NCBI RefSeq assembly: GCF_000504305.1
Contig: NZ_KI632512.1
Location: forward strand, 213,307-277,306
Length of the DNA stretch: 64,000 nucleotides
Direction of reading: 5' to 3'
Origin: Nitratidesulfovibrio termitidis HI1
GTDB taxonomy: Bacteria > Desulfobacterota > Desulfovibrionia > Desulfovibrionales > Desulfovibrionaceae
Shown: in pieces, positions 25,027 to 33,760 of the stretch
How positions within the stretch are numbered: the stretch's first letter is position 1
Layout of the letters: every line of letters starts with the position of its first letter
Program-made: the position numbers and the translations under genes
Notes under the pieces: model-generated
The model's database searches: none
What the model was told of the DNA's origin: nothing
The model's input: only the letters and a program-made list of their open reading frames with translations

Positions 25027-25719
25027 ATGAGTCTCGATGCCAAGATCGACGCTGCGCGCCAGCTGCTGCGCGAGGTGCTGGCCCAGCATGGGCCGGATCG
25101 GGTGGCCATGGCCTGGACCGGCGGCAAGGATTCCACCCTGGCGCTCGCCCTGTGGCGCGGCGTGCTGCACGAAAAGGCACCCGGCGCGCGTCCATTGGCC
25201 CTGAACCTGGACACGGGCTGCAAGTTTCCGGAAGTCATCGCCCTGCGCGACAGGCTGGCGGTGGAGTGGGGCGTAACCCTGCGCATCGCCCGACCCGACG
25301 TGCCCCCCGGCTATCCCGTGGCCGCGGACCGGACCGCCTGCTGCCGCGACCTGAAGGTGAGCCCGCTGCTGCGCGCACTGCGTGAACTGGACGTGGCCGT
25401 GCTGCTCACCGGCATCCGCCGCGACGAGCACCCCGACCGGGCCGCGCGGCCCATGCGCGAGCCCGTGGACGAACCGCCTCATCTGCGGGTGCACCCGGTG
25501 CTGGACTTCAGCGAGATGGACGTGTGGGCCGCCACCATGCAACTGGGGCTGCCCCATTGCGAACTGTACGACCGGGGGTACCGCTCGCTGGGCTGCATGC
25601 CGTGCACCCTGCCGCCGGAAGGTGTGCAGGGCGCGCAGGGTGTGGGAGCCGAGCGTGCCGGGCGCGCCGCCGACAAGGAGGCCATGCTGGCCTCGCTGCA
25701 TGCCTTGGGCTATTTTTGA
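25027..25719 (+). CDS. PP-loop protein with APS-reductase cluster cysteines but no ECGLH tail
   Basis: The 230-residue protein starts after GGAGG. The ATP-PPase loop AWTGGKDST is at 29-37, followed by LNLDTGCKFPEV. Cys105-Cys106 in ACCRDLKVSPLLRAL and Cys190-x-x-Cys193 in GYRSLGCMPCT match the four [4Fe-4S] ligands of plant/bacterial-type APS reductases, and TGIRRDEH is the substrate loop. However the C-terminal ECGxH motif carrying the catalytic cysteine of APS/PAPS reductases is absent; the protein ends in KEAMLASLHALGYF. So reductase activity by the usual mechanism is doubtful; an adenylyl-binding or sulfur-transfer role is possible. Often annotated as phosphoadenosine phosphosulfate reductase. 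Confidence 0.75.
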   Translation: MSLDAKIDAARQLLREVLAQHGPDRVAMAWTGGKDSTLALALWRGVLHEKAPGARPLALNLDTGCKFPEVIALRDRLAVEWGVTLRIARPDVPPGYPVAADRTACCRDLKVSPLLRALRELDVAVLLTGIRRDEHPDRAARPMREPVDEPPHLRVHPVLDFSEMDVWAATMQLGLPHCELYDRGYRSLGCMPCTLPPEGVQGAQGVGAERAGRAADKEAMLASLHALGYF

Positions 25720-25779
25720 AGGCTTCAGCCCGTCAGGGTTTGACCTGATGGTCTGACATTCTCCCCCCCTGCGCATACG

Positions 25780-25816
25780 AAAGGGGACGGAAGCCGCGCG
25801 GCTTCCGTCCCCTTTT
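25780..25816. terminator. Strong bidirectional terminator
   Basis: AAAGGGGACGGAAGCC and GGCTTCCGTCCCCTTT arms with a GCGC turn, T-run on both strands. It separates the PP-loop gene from the convergent dual-CXXC gene. Confidence 0.85.
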
Positions 25817-25878
25817 CGCGTGCCCGCCAACTCGGTCGGGTACGGCGGGTAGGGTCGATTTCGATCTGTTACGTCAGG

Positions 25879-26097
25879 CTATGTCCGGTCGCAGTACACG
25901 TTTTCCATGAACGATTCCAGGGCCTCGTCCATCTGGGCTACGTATTCGCCCACGTCGTGGGTGGAGCGGCAGGTGGTGCAGCGCAGGAACACCTCGTGGC
26001 AGGTGCGTTCCACGCGCAGCGCGGTGCCGCAGGTGCGGCAGGGAATGGTGGTCTGGGCGGCCCGGGCCTGGCCGAAGCCGTGGTTGGTGCTGTACAT
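25879..26097 (-). CDS. Dual-CXXC small zinc-ribbon-like protein
   Basis: Seventy-two residues from MYSTNHGFGQ, with IPCRTCGTALRVE and FLRCTTCRSTHDVGEY, two CXXC pairs 20 residues apart, then an acidic helix (EYVAQMDEALESFMENVYC). A rubredoxin-knuckle or zinc-ribbon fold is likely. I recall related desulfovibrio proteins in which one Cys is selenocysteine; here both pairs are Cys. AAGGAGACCAC leads to the ATG, the same leader as the divergent ferritin gene, which hints at shared control or a link to iron handling. Confidence 0.7.
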   Translation of the reverse strand: MYSTNHGFGQARAAQTTIPCRTCGTALRVERTCHEVFLRCTTCRSTHDVGEYVAQMDEALESFMENVYCDRT

Positions 26098-26353
26098 GTG
26101 GTCTCCTTGCGGCGCGTCCAGGACGTGGTGCCCGTTGAGCCGATGAAGGGCGGCGGGGCGGTCCCGCGCGTTGGCCGCGCAGGCGGGGCATACCGCATCG
26201 CGCCGGGACCGGCAATCCCTTTCCGCCTTCTTCCCCTTGCGCAAACCCGCCCTTCGTGTACTGTGGTAAATACTGCCGGTTATTGCGTGAACCGGTGCCC
26301 CTGGCCCGGCCCCGGCCCCGGCCCCGGCCAATTCCGCACTCAAGGAGACCACG

Positions 26354-26869
26354 ATGCTTTCCGAACGCATGAACCAGGCCCTGAACGATCAGGTCAAATG
26401 GGAAATGTACTCCAGCTACCTGTACCTCTCCATGTCCGCCTACTTCGCGGACATGGGCCTTGCCGGCTTCGCCAACTGGATGCGGGTGCAGGCGCAGGAA
26501 GAACTGTTCCACGCCATGAAGTTCTACGACTTCATCAACGAGCGCGGCGGCAGGGTGATCCTGCAACCCATCGACGCGCCCCCCTCGTCGTGGGACGGCG
26601 TGCTGGACGCCTTCCAGAAGACCCTGGAGCACGAACGCCACGTCACCGCGCGCATCAACGACCTGGTCAACGTGGCCATCGAAGAGCGCGATCACGCCAC
26701 CAACATCTTCCTGCAGTGGTTCGTCACCGAACAGGTGGAGGAAGAAGACGGCGTGAACGACCTGCTGCACAAGCTGCGGCTCATCAACGGCGAAGGCCAG
26801 GGCATGCTGCTGCTGGACAAGGATCTGGCGACGCGGGTGTTTACCATGCCTGCGGCAGCCACAGCCTAG
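26354..26869 (+). CDS. Ferritin
   Basis: The 171-residue product has the non-haem ferritin four-helix pattern: MNQALNDQVKWEMYSSYLYLSMSAYF, EELFHAMKFYDFINERGG, a central helix with EHERHVTARIN, and ERDHATNIFLQWFVTEQVEEE. The ferroxidase ligands (Glu in EMYSS, Glu and His in EELFHA, Glu in EQVEEE) are present. It stores iron as ferric mineral in a 24-mer. AAGGAGACCACG precedes the ATG. A 13-base run of alternating GGCCCC just upstream (26309-26331) is a simple repeat. Confidence 0.92.
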   Translation: MLSERMNQALNDQVKWEMYSSYLYLSMSAYFADMGLAGFANWMRVQAQEELFHAMKFYDFINERGGRVILQPIDAPPSSWDGVLDAFQKTLEHERHVTARINDLVNVAIEERDHATNIFLQWFVTEQVEEEDGVNDLLHKLRLINGEGQGMLLLDKDLATRVFTMPAAATA

Positions 26870-26999
26870 ACGGAAATCACACCGGGCGGGTGAACCGGCG
26901 GGGACTCTTCACGGCGTCTCGGGACCGGACGCCCGCCCACGCACGCGGCCAAACGGCGCGGCACAACGACGAGACGGCACACAAGCAAGGAGGTGCGGC

Positions 27000-28691
27000 G
27001 TGAGCCACACGGGCAGAAACATCGTCATCGGCGGCGAGGCCGGACAGGGTCTGGTCACCATCGGCCAGATGCTGACCAAGGCCCTGATCCGCAGCGGCTA
27101 TGAGGTTGTCGTGTCGCAGGACTACATGTCCCGCGTGCGCGGCGGCCACAACACCTACAGCATCCGCGTGCACGACGCGCCCATCGCCGCCCCTGCGGAA
27201 GTCATGGACGTGCTGGTGGCCCTGAACCAGGAAGCCATCAGTCTGCACACGCACGAACTGGCCGAGGGCGGCATCGTCATTCTGGACGCCGGGCTGGACC
27301 CCGAAGGGGCCAAGGCTGTGCCCGTGCCGTTCAAGGACCTGTCCCCGCGTCCCATTTTCGAGAACGTGGCCGCGCTGGGCGTGCTGGGGTCGCTGCTGGG
27401 CGTGGACCGCCCCACCATGGAAGGGCTGGTGCGCGAAACCTTCGGCAAGAAGGGCGACGAGGTGGTCGGCCAGAACATGAAGGTGCTGGACGACGCCTGG
27501 AAATGGGCGGAAACCCACCGCGCCAGTTGCGCCGCCCTGCCCGCGCCCAAGGGGCCCAAGGGCCGCATGATGCTGCACGGCAACGAGGCCATCGCCCTCG
27601 GCGCGCTGGCGGCCGGGGTGAAGTTCTGTTCCTTCTACCCCATGACCCCGGCCACCTCGGTGGCGCAGGAGCTGATTTCCAAGGGGCGCAAGCTGGGCGT
27701 GGTGGTGGAGCAGGCCGAAGACGAGATTGCCGCCATCAACATGGCCCTGGGGGCCACATACACGGGCGCCAGGGCGCTGGTGCCCACCTCCGGCGGCGGC
27801 TTTGCCCTGATGACCGAAGGCGTCAGCCTTGCGGGCGTCATGGAGGCCCCGGTGGTCATCGTGCTGGCCCAGCGGCCCGGCCCGGCCACCGGCCTGCCCA
27901 CCCGCACCGAACAGGCGGACCTGAACCTGGCCCTGTACGCGGGCCACGGCGAATTCCCCCGCGCCATCCTGGCCCCGGCCACCATCGAGGACTGCTTCCA
28001 TCTCACCCACGCGGCCTTCGACCTGACCGAGCGCTTCCAGACGCCGGTCTTCGTGCTGACCGACCAGTACCTCTCCGATTCGTACCGCGCGGTGGTTCCT
28101 TTTGATCTGGATGCGCTGCCCCCTGTGGCCGAGCCGGACTTCAGCCCCGGCGGCGGCCCGAAGTTCAAGCGCTACAAGCGCTACGAGCTGACCGAAAGCG
28201 GCGTGTCGCCCCGCAAGGTGCCGGGCTTTACCGAAACCCTGGTGCTGGCCGACTGCCACGAGCATACCGAGCAGGGCAACATCACCGAGGACGCCGGCCT
28301 GCGCACCGCCATGAACGACAAGCGGCTGCGCAAGGGCGAGGGGCTGCACAAACTGGTCATCCCGCCGCGCGTATCCGGCGATGCCAAGCCCGACCTGCTG
28401 CTGGTCTGCTGGGGCTCCAGCGAGGGGCCGGTGGCCGAGGCGGCGGAAATGCTGCGCGCCAAGGGCCGCACCGTGGGCGTCATGAGCTTCACCCAGGTCT
28501 GGCCGCTGGACCCCGCACAGTTCCTGCCCGCCCTTCGGGCGGCCAAGGAAGTGGTGTGCGTGGAAGGCAACGCCACGGGCCAGTTCGCCCGCCTGCTGCG
28601 GCAGGAGACCGGGTTCGAGGTGTCGCGCACGTTGCTGCGCTATGACGGGCGCATCTTTACGCCGAATTGGCTTGCGGAACGCTTGGGCTAG
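27000..28691 (+). CDS. 2-oxoacid:ferredoxin oxidoreductase, fused gamma-alpha subunit
   Basis: A 563-residue protein starting at GTG after AAGGAGG. Residues about 5-180 are the gamma domain (IVIGGEAGQGLVTIGQML, VSQDYMSRVRGGHNTYSI); from about 190 comes the alpha domain (GNEAIALGALAAGVKFCSFYPMTP, EDEIAAINMALGATYTGARA). This KorA/VorA-type fusion works with the beta subunit gene that follows to oxidise 2-oxoglutarate or another 2-oxoacid to acyl-CoA, reducing ferredoxin. Substrate cannot be told by eye. No separate delta ferredoxin subunit is adjacent. The gene ends in CTAG, the left end of a palindromic repeat. Confidence 0.9.
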   Translation: MSHTGRNIVIGGEAGQGLVTIGQMLTKALIRSGYEVVVSQDYMSRVRGGHNTYSIRVHDAPIAAPAEVMDVLVALNQEAISLHTHELAEGGIVILDAGLDPEGAKAVPVPFKDLSPRPIFENVAALGVLGSLLGVDRPTMEGLVRETFGKKGDEVVGQNMKVLDDAWKWAETHRASCAALPAPKGPKGRMMLHGNEAIALGALAAGVKFCSFYPMTPATSVAQELISKGRKLGVVVEQAEDEIAAINMALGATYTGARALVPTSGGGFALMTEGVSLAGVMEAPVVIVLAQRPGPATGLPTRTEQADLNLALYAGHGEFPRAILAPATIEDCFHLTHAAFDLTERFQTPVFVLTDQYLSDSYRAVVPFDLDALPPVAEPDFSPGGGPKFKRYKRYELTESGVSPRKVPGFTETLVLADCHEHTEQGNITEDAGLRTAMNDKRLRKGEGLHKLVIPPRVSGDAKPDLLLVCWGSSEGPVAEAAEMLRAKGRTVGVMSFTQVWPLDPAQFLPALRAAKEVVCVEGNATGQFARLLRQETGFEVSRTLLRYDGRIFTPNWLAERLG

Positions 28692-28835
28692 GGGCTGCTC
28701 CAAATTGTCCTTTCGCCCGCTGGCGTCGTCAAACGTCACCGGCCATTTCAGTCGAATACGATAAGAGTATACTCCTTCATGGCCGGTTCGTTTTCCTCGC
28801 CAGCGAACGAAAATCCTAATTTGGAAACAGCCCCT
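28688..28835. repeat. Stop-codon-anchored palindromic repeat, copy B
   Basis: About 148 bases closely related to copy A: GGGGCTG and CAGCCCC at the ends, AAATTGTCCTTTCGCCCG against CGAACGAAAATCCTAATTT, GCTGGC/GCCAGC, CCGGCCAT/ATGGCCGG and the same centre GTCGAATACGATAAGAGTAT. Its left CTAG includes the TAG stop of the gamma-alpha gene. Compensating changes (GTTGGC here GCTGGC with partner GCCAGC) show the hairpin is maintained. It separates the two subunit genes of one enzyme. Confidence 0.85.
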
Positions 28836-28962
28836 CCGGAGCGCGGGCTTCACCAAAGTGGGAAAGTATGACCGACTCCCACAGTTCCGAGCAGGAATGG
28901 TGACCACCGACCGGACAACAGAATCCCGTAGGGAATTTCACAGGGAATTTCCAGGAGCGATC

Positions 28963-29814
28963 ATGGATATCGAAGTCTACGGCGAATACAAGAAGACCGC
29001 GTGGTGCCCCGGCTGCGGCAACCACGACGTGATGAAGGCCGTGCGGCAGGCGCTGGCCGGGCTGGACCTTGCCCCCAACAAGGTGGCGCATGTTGCCGGC
29101 ATCGGGCAGGCGGCCAAGGCTCCGCACTACATCGACCTCAACGGCTTCAACGGCCTGCACGGGCGCGGACTGCCCCCGGCGCAGGCCATCAAGCTGTGCA
29201 ACCCGGAGCTGACCGTCATCGCCCAGAGCGGCGACGGCTGCAACTACGGCGAGGGCGGCAACCACTTCCTGGCGGCCATCCGCCGCAACGTGGACATGAC
29301 CCTGCTGGTGCACGACAACCAGATTTACGGGTTGACCAAGGGGCAGGCCAGCCCCACCACTCCTGAAGGGCAGGTCACCAAAAGCCAGCCCGACGGGGTG
29401 CGCAATGCGCCGTTCAACCCCATTGCCGTGGCCGTGGCCATGAAGTGCTCGTTCGTGGCGCGTTCGTTCTCGGGCAACACCCCGCACCTGGTGAAGATGA
29501 TCCAGCTGGCCATCCAGCACAAGGGCTTTGCGCTTGTGGACCTGTTCTCGCCGTGCGTGTCGTTCAACAAGGTCAATACCTTCGGTTGGTACAAGCAGCG
29601 CTGCCAGGAACTGCCGGAAGACTATGACCCCACCGACTGGGCCGCTGCCATGCAGGTGGCCCAGGAATTCGGCGAACGCATTCCCATCGGCGTCATTTAC
29701 CGCAACGACAGGCCTTCGCTGGATGCCAGCCTGCCCGTGCTGCAAAAGGGGCCGCTGGCCCGCCAGCCCGTTGACAAGGACGGGTTGCGGGCATTGATGC
29801 AGTCATACGCGTAA
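28963..29814 (+). CDS. 2-oxoacid:ferredoxin oxidoreductase, beta subunit
   Basis: The 283-residue thiamine-pyrophosphate subunit starts at MDIEVYGEYKKTAW after CCAGGAG. WCPGCGNHDVMKA is the start of the beta fold, and SGDGCNYGEGGNHFLAAIRRN with LLVHDNQIYGLTKGQASPTT is the TPP/Mg binding region. Cysteines in CPGCG and in FSPCVSFNK are cluster-type ligands of this subunit. It pairs with the gamma-alpha gene 270 bases upstream across palindromic repeat B. Confidence 0.9.
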   Translation: MDIEVYGEYKKTAWCPGCGNHDVMKAVRQALAGLDLAPNKVAHVAGIGQAAKAPHYIDLNGFNGLHGRGLPPAQAIKLCNPELTVIAQSGDGCNYGEGGNHFLAAIRRNVDMTLLVHDNQIYGLTKGQASPTTPEGQVTKSQPDGVRNAPFNPIAVAVAMKCSFVARSFSGNTPHLVKMIQLAIQHKGFALVDLFSPCVSFNKVNTFGWYKQRCQELPEDYDPTDWAAAMQVAQEFGERIPIGVIYRNDRPSLDASLPVLQKGPLARQPVDKDGLRALMQSYA

Positions 29815-29890
29815 GCCGGATCCGGCTTCCAGATGGCGTGACCGTCTGCACACCCGTGTCGGCCACGTCCAAAAATATGTCGCAACCCGT

Positions 29891-29928
29891 CTGCCGGGTC
29901 GGCCGCCACCGCGCGACCGGCCCGGCAG
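29891..29928 (+). terminator. GC-rich hairpin after the beta subunit gene
   Basis: CTGCCGGGTCGG and CCGGCCCGGCAG arms; no T-run. It lies 22 bases before the DsrE-like start, so it could dampen read-through or stabilise the upstream message. Confidence 0.35.
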
Positions 29929-29949
29929 GATACGCAAGGGAGGGGCGTC

Positions 29950-30297
29950 ATGCACAAGGTCGTGTTGTATGCCATTCAGGGCGAGGTGCCCTGTTTCGTG
30001 CACGTGATGCTGAACGCGCTGGACATGCATGCGCGCGGGTGGGACGTGCGCGTGGTTGTGGAAGGGCAGGCCATCAAGGTTGTGCCTGTGGTGGCGGGTA
30101 CCGGGCACACCATGCGCCCGCTGTTCGAGAAGGCGCGCGACGCCGGGCTGTTCGCCGGGGCCTGCTGGGCCTGCGCAGCCACGCAGCGCATGGCCGAAGA
30201 GGTGCAGGCCACCGGGCTTAAGTTCATCGGCGACATGAGCGGCCACCCGGCCATGGGTGACTGGATCGAACGAGGCTACACGGTGATCACCATGTAG
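29950..30297 (+). CDS. DsrE/DsrF-like family protein
   Basis: The 115-residue cytoplasmic protein has the DsrE-like fold pattern: KVVLYAIQGEVPCFVHVMLNALDMHARGWDV, GQAIKVVPVV, then FAGACWACAATQRMAEE and MSGHPAMGDWIERGYTVITM. Cys72 and Cys75 form a CxxC at the position where DsrE-type sulfur-transfer proteins have their active cysteine. It follows the oxidoreductase genes by 135 bases and has its own GGGAGGGG site; a functional link is not shown. Confidence 0.75.
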   Translation: MHKVVLYAIQGEVPCFVHVMLNALDMHARGWDVRVVVEGQAIKVVPVVAGTGHTMRPLFEKARDAGLFAGACWACAATQRMAEEVQATGLKFIGDMSGHPAMGDWIERGYTVITM

Positions 30298-30372
30298 ATC
30301 ACCATGTGCGTGGATGTGGTGTGAACACCCGCCTGCCCACCCCCTGTCAGGGCAGCCGGGCTGCACACGCGG

Positions 30373-30406
30373 CGCGCCCCGTCGGAAGGAGTTCCGGCGG
30401 GGCGCG
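30373..30406. terminator. Hairpin between convergent genes
   Basis: CGCGCCCCGTCGGAA and TTCCGGCGGGGCGCG arms around GGAG (one mismatch). No T-run on either strand, but its strength and place after the DsrE-like gene suit a terminator. Confidence 0.5.
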
Positions 30407-30538
30407 ATGCGTTGTCATGGATGTGGCGAGAGCGGCGAGGCAAACGGGGCTGCGGGGTGTCGTCCCGGAGGGACAGGCTACGGGCGGCCCGTAGGGCTAT
30501 GTGGTGCAGCGCGCGGCGCAAGGAGGGCGCAGCGGCTG

Positions 30539-31018
30539 CTATTCGCCCATCACGGCGCGCAGCAGCGAGGCCAGCTGACGGCGCACCAGTTCGGTCTCCG
30601 TCGGGGTAACCTGCGGCATGTCGACGGGGCGGTTGGCCCCGGCCAGCGCGTCGCCTTCCTCTATGTCGGCCAGCGCCGCCGCCGAGCGGCCCATGATGCA
30701 GAAGAACCGTTCCGGCTTCCAGCCCATGCGCTCCACCTCTGCAGCCGTCGCAGGCGAATACTCGAAGCCGGGCAGGCCGTCCGTCCCCACGGCGGGGTGA
30801 GGAGCTTCGCCCTTCTGTTTTGTCCAGTCGCGGAAGCGGGGAAAGTCGTCGATGAAGCGGGTCAGTTCTGCATTGTCGAACGGGGGCTGATCGTAGAACC
30901 CCGCCGCACGGGCTTCCGGCGCGGCCACCAGAAGCAGCGCAAGGCAGAGGCAGGCAAGGGGCGCGGCCAGGCCGAAGGCGCGGCGGAACGCGACAAGGCG
31001 CGATGCATGCGTGAACAT
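30539..31018 (-). CDS. Exported hypothetical protein
   Basis: Encodes 159 residues. A signal peptide (FGLAAPLACLCLALLLVAAPEARA) is cleaved near residue 39. The mature part, about 120 residues, begins GFYDQPPFDNAELTRFIDDFPRFRDWTKQKGE and ends in helices; a single Cys remains in FFCIMGRSAAALADIEEG. I recognise no family. AAGGATTTCC precedes ATG. Confidence 0.6.
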   Translation of the reverse strand: MFTHASRLVAFRRAFGLAAPLACLCLALLLVAAPEARAAGFYDQPPFDNAELTRFIDDFPRFRDWTKQKGEAPHPAVGTDGLPGFEYSPATAAEVERMGWKPERFFCIMGRSAAALADIEEGDALAGANRPVDMPQVTPTETELVRRQLASLLRAVMGE

Positions 31019-31286
31019 GGAAATCCTTTGGTTGCGGTAGGGGGGCGGGGAGTGGCGGCGGATGTGCCAAACTGGCCCGTATATGGGCAGTCTGGCCAGT
31101 CTGGGCCAGACGCGTCAGACGCGTCAGGCACCTAGGCACACTCCGGATACACTACCTGTCTACAGGCGGCGCCGGTGAAAGGAAAGCCCGGAGAGGAACC
31201 GTTATGATGCAGGTCGTTACGGCGTGCGCCAGGTGTGCCTGTGCGCCGCAGGTCCACGTGTTCAAAACGTCGGCGCGGGAACGAAA

Positions 31287-31312
31287 CGGCCGGTGCGTTG
31301 CCGCACCGGCCG
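31287..31312 (-). terminator. Terminator downstream of glpX
   Basis: CGGCCGGTGCG and CGCACCGGCCG arms with a TTGC loop; minus-strand continuation is TTTCGTTCC. The rest of 31019-31369 holds no gene. Confidence 0.7.
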
Positions 31313-31369
31313 GATGGAGCATGGGGACCGCATCGCCCGAGAGCGGGCGGCATGCGGAGGTGCCCGCTG

Positions 31370-32353
31370 CTAGTCGTACTTCACCGAGCTGATCTTCATC
31401 AGGCGGTCCCAGTTGTGGTACGATTCGATGTAGCGGATGGTGCCGGTCTTGCCGCGAATGACCACCGAGTGGGTGATGGCGCCAACGCCCGTGTACTGCA
31501 CCCCGCGCAGGAAGGTGCCGCCGGAGATGCCCGTGGCGGCAAAGAATACCTCGTCGCTGCGCACCAGGGTGTCCACGGTGTGGATCTCGCGCAGGTCAAG
31601 GCCCGCGTCGTGCAGGGCTTCCTTTTCGGGGTAGGACTGCGGGTCCAGGCGGGCCAGCATCTGGCCGCCCACGCCCTTGATGGCGCAGGCCGCCAGCACG
31701 CCCTCGGGGGTGCCGCCGGTGCCCATCATCACGTCCACTTCCGAGCGCGGGTCAACGGCCATCAGCGCACCGGCCACGTCGCCGTCGGTGTGCAGCTGGA
31801 TGCGCGCGCCCGATTCGCGGATGCGCTGGATGAGCTTTTCGTGGCGGGGCTTGTCCAGCACGAAGACCACCAGGTCGTCCACGTCCTTGCCCAGCGCCTT
31901 CGCGATCTTCTGAAGATTTTCCTTCACCGGGGCGTCGATGTCGATGACGTCGCGCGCGGCCGGGCCCACCACCAGCTTCTGCATGTAGAAGCTGGGACCG
32001 GGGTTGTACATGGTGCCCGCAGGGGCCACGCCCACCACGGAAATGGCGTTGGGGCGGCCATAGGCCAAAAGCTTGGTGCCTTCCACGGGGTCCACGGCAA
32101 CGTCGATGGCCGGGCCGCGACCGGTGCCCACCTTCTCGCCGTTGTGCAGCATGGGGGCGTGGTCCTTCTCGCCTTCGCCGATGATCACGTGGCCAGCCAC
32201 GTTCAGCGAATTGAAGGACAGACGCATGGCGTCAACGGCAGCGCCGTCGCCCGCGTCGTTGTTGCCCTTGCCCAGCCAGCGGGCGGATGCCAGCGCGGCG
32301 GCTTCGGTGACGCGCACGAGATCGAGGGCGAGATTCTTTTGCGGGGCTTCCAT
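31370..32353 (-). CDS. glpX: Fructose-1,6-bisphosphatase class II
   Basis: The 327-residue GlpX protein starts MEAPQKNLALDLVRVTEAAA after GGAGG. Metal and phosphate motifs GEGEKD (59-64) and DPVEGT (88-93) are intact, with DGDVAGAL, MMGTGGTPEGVLAACA and GISGGTFLRGV further on. It hydrolyses fructose 1,6-bisphosphate in gluconeogenesis and belongs to the lithium-sensitive phosphatase superfamily. It is alone, not in a glycerol operon. An upstream in-frame extension lacks a ribosome site and was excluded. Confidence 0.93.
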   Translation of the reverse strand: MEAPQKNLALDLVRVTEAAALASARWLGKGNNDAGDGAAVDAMRLSFNSLNVAGHVIIGEGEKDHAPMLHNGEKVGTGRGPAIDVAVDPVEGTKLLAYGRPNAISVVGVAPAGTMYNPGPSFYMQKLVVGPAARDVIDIDAPVKENLQKIAKALGKDVDDLVVFVLDKPRHEKLIQRIRESGARIQLHTDGDVAGALMAVDPRSEVDVMMGTGGTPEGVLAACAIKGVGGQMLARLDPQSYPEKEALHDAGLDLREIHTVDTLVRSDEVFFAATGISGGTFLRGVQYTGVGAITHSVVIRGKTGTIRYIESYHNWDRLMKISSVKYD

Positions 32354-32647
32354 CAACGGTCCTCCAGTGGGGGTGGTGCTTCTTGCTTCGGAAACGCGAC
32401 GCGCCGCGTGAGCCCGCGCGGCACAAGGCCGTGCGGGGCGCGGGGCTCGGGCTGCCTCCGGCGGTCGAAGGGGTGGCCCGGCAGGGCGACGAAGAGTGCG
32501 CGCCGTGCGTCCGGTGGGGACTCTAGCGCAGGCCCTTTGCGGCTTCAAGACAAAACACGGGCCGTTGCGAGACGGCGTGGGGTGGCTCTTGCTGCGGAGG
32601 GATAAAACAGGCACCGGGCAAGCACGCAGGAAAACAGGGAGAGAAGG

Positions 32648-32682
32648 AAAAACGCGCCCGGAGGCGATGGCTTCCGGGCGCG
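32648..32682 (-). terminator. Rho-independent terminator of purU
   Basis: CGCGCCCGGA and TCCGGGCGCG arms; the minus-strand hairpin is followed by TTTTT. The remaining 300 bases to glpX show no gene. Confidence 0.85.
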
Positions 32683-32719
32683 GTGCGTGCAGGGGCGGCG
32701 GTGTCCGGAGACGGTGTGT

Positions 32720-33574
32720 CTACCGGAACACCACGGTCTTGCTGCCGTTGAGCAGCACACGGTGTTCGATGTGAAAGCGTACCGCCCGGGCCAGAGCCAG
32801 GCATTCCACGTCGCGGCCCACGGCCACCAGGTCGTCGGGCATGTGCGAATGGTCCACCCGCGCCACTTCCTGCTCGATGATCGGGCCTTCGTCCAGGTTT
32901 TCGGTGACGTAGTGGGCGGTGGCGCCGATCAGCTTGACGCCGCGCGCGAAGGCCTGGTGATAGGGCGAGGCCCCCTTGAAGCTGGGCAGGAAGGAGTGGT
33001 GGATGTTGATCACCCGGCCCTTGAACCGGGCACAGAATTCCGGCGAGAGAATTTGCATGTACCGGGCCAGCACAACGAGGTCGATGGCCTGCTCCTCGAT
33101 GATCTTCGCGATGCACTCTTCCTGCTCCGCCTTGTTTTCCTTGGAAATGGGCAGGTAGTGGAAGGGAATGTCGTGCATCTCGGCGATGCGCTGGAAATCA
33201 TGGTGGTTGGAGACGATGGCCGGAATGGTGGCGTTCAGTGCGCCCGTCTCGCAGCGGAACATGATATCGTTCAGGCAGTGCCCGAAGCGCGAAACCAGCA
33301 CCAGGATGCGTGCGGTGCTGCCCGCGTCGAACAGCTGCCACTCCATGTCGAAGGTGGCGGCCACGCCCGCGAACAGGCGCTCCAGTTCCGGGCGACCGGG
33401 GCCGTCGGCGGGCATTTCGAAATGGATGCGCAGGAAGAAGCGCTTGCTTTCGCGGTCGCCGAACTGGGCGCTGTCCAGAATGTTGCAGCGCTGCACGGCG
33501 AGAAAGGTGGAAACCGTGGCCACGATGCCGATGCGGTCGGGGCAGGAGATGGTCAGAATGTACGGAGAGGCCAT
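32720..33574 (-). CDS. purU: Formyltetrahydrofolate deformylase
   Basis: PurU, 284 residues: an N-terminal ACT domain (YILTISCPDRIGIVATVSTFLAVQRCNI) and a formyltransferase-fold domain with RYMQILSPEF, NIHHSFLPSFKGASPYHQA and TAHYVTENLDEGPIIEQ. It hydrolyses 10-formyl-THF to THF and formate, balancing one-carbon pools and feeding formate to PurT-type purine synthesis. purM is also in this window but not linked. AAGGACCACGC precedes ATG. Confidence 0.95.
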   Translation of the reverse strand: MASPYILTISCPDRIGIVATVSTFLAVQRCNILDSAQFGDRESKRFFLRIHFEMPADGPGRPELERLFAGVAATFDMEWQLFDAGSTARILVLVSRFGHCLNDIMFRCETGALNATIPAIVSNHHDFQRIAEMHDIPFHYLPISKENKAEQEECIAKIIEEQAIDLVVLARYMQILSPEFCARFKGRVINIHHSFLPSFKGASPYHQAFARGVKLIGATAHYVTENLDEGPIIEQEVARVDHSHMPDDLVAVGRDVECLALARAVRFHIEHRVLLNGSKTVVFR

Positions 33575-33760
33575 GCGTGGTCCTTGTGCGACGGTGCCCG
33601 GTGCACGGGCGCGATGCGGTTTGGTCTCCTGCGGCTGTGGTGGCTGGTCATGTGGTGTGATGGGTTGCCTTACGACAGAACCGCGCGCGCTTCAACAGGA
33701 TTGAAGAAGCACACGCGGCTGCGGGGCTGTGGCGCGGCAGGGTGGGGCAGGCTGGCGGCC

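Noticed and set aside
26309-26331. GGCCCC run before ferritin as a regulatory site
   Set aside because: It is a simple sequence repeat with no match to a known operator; no Fur box is evident.
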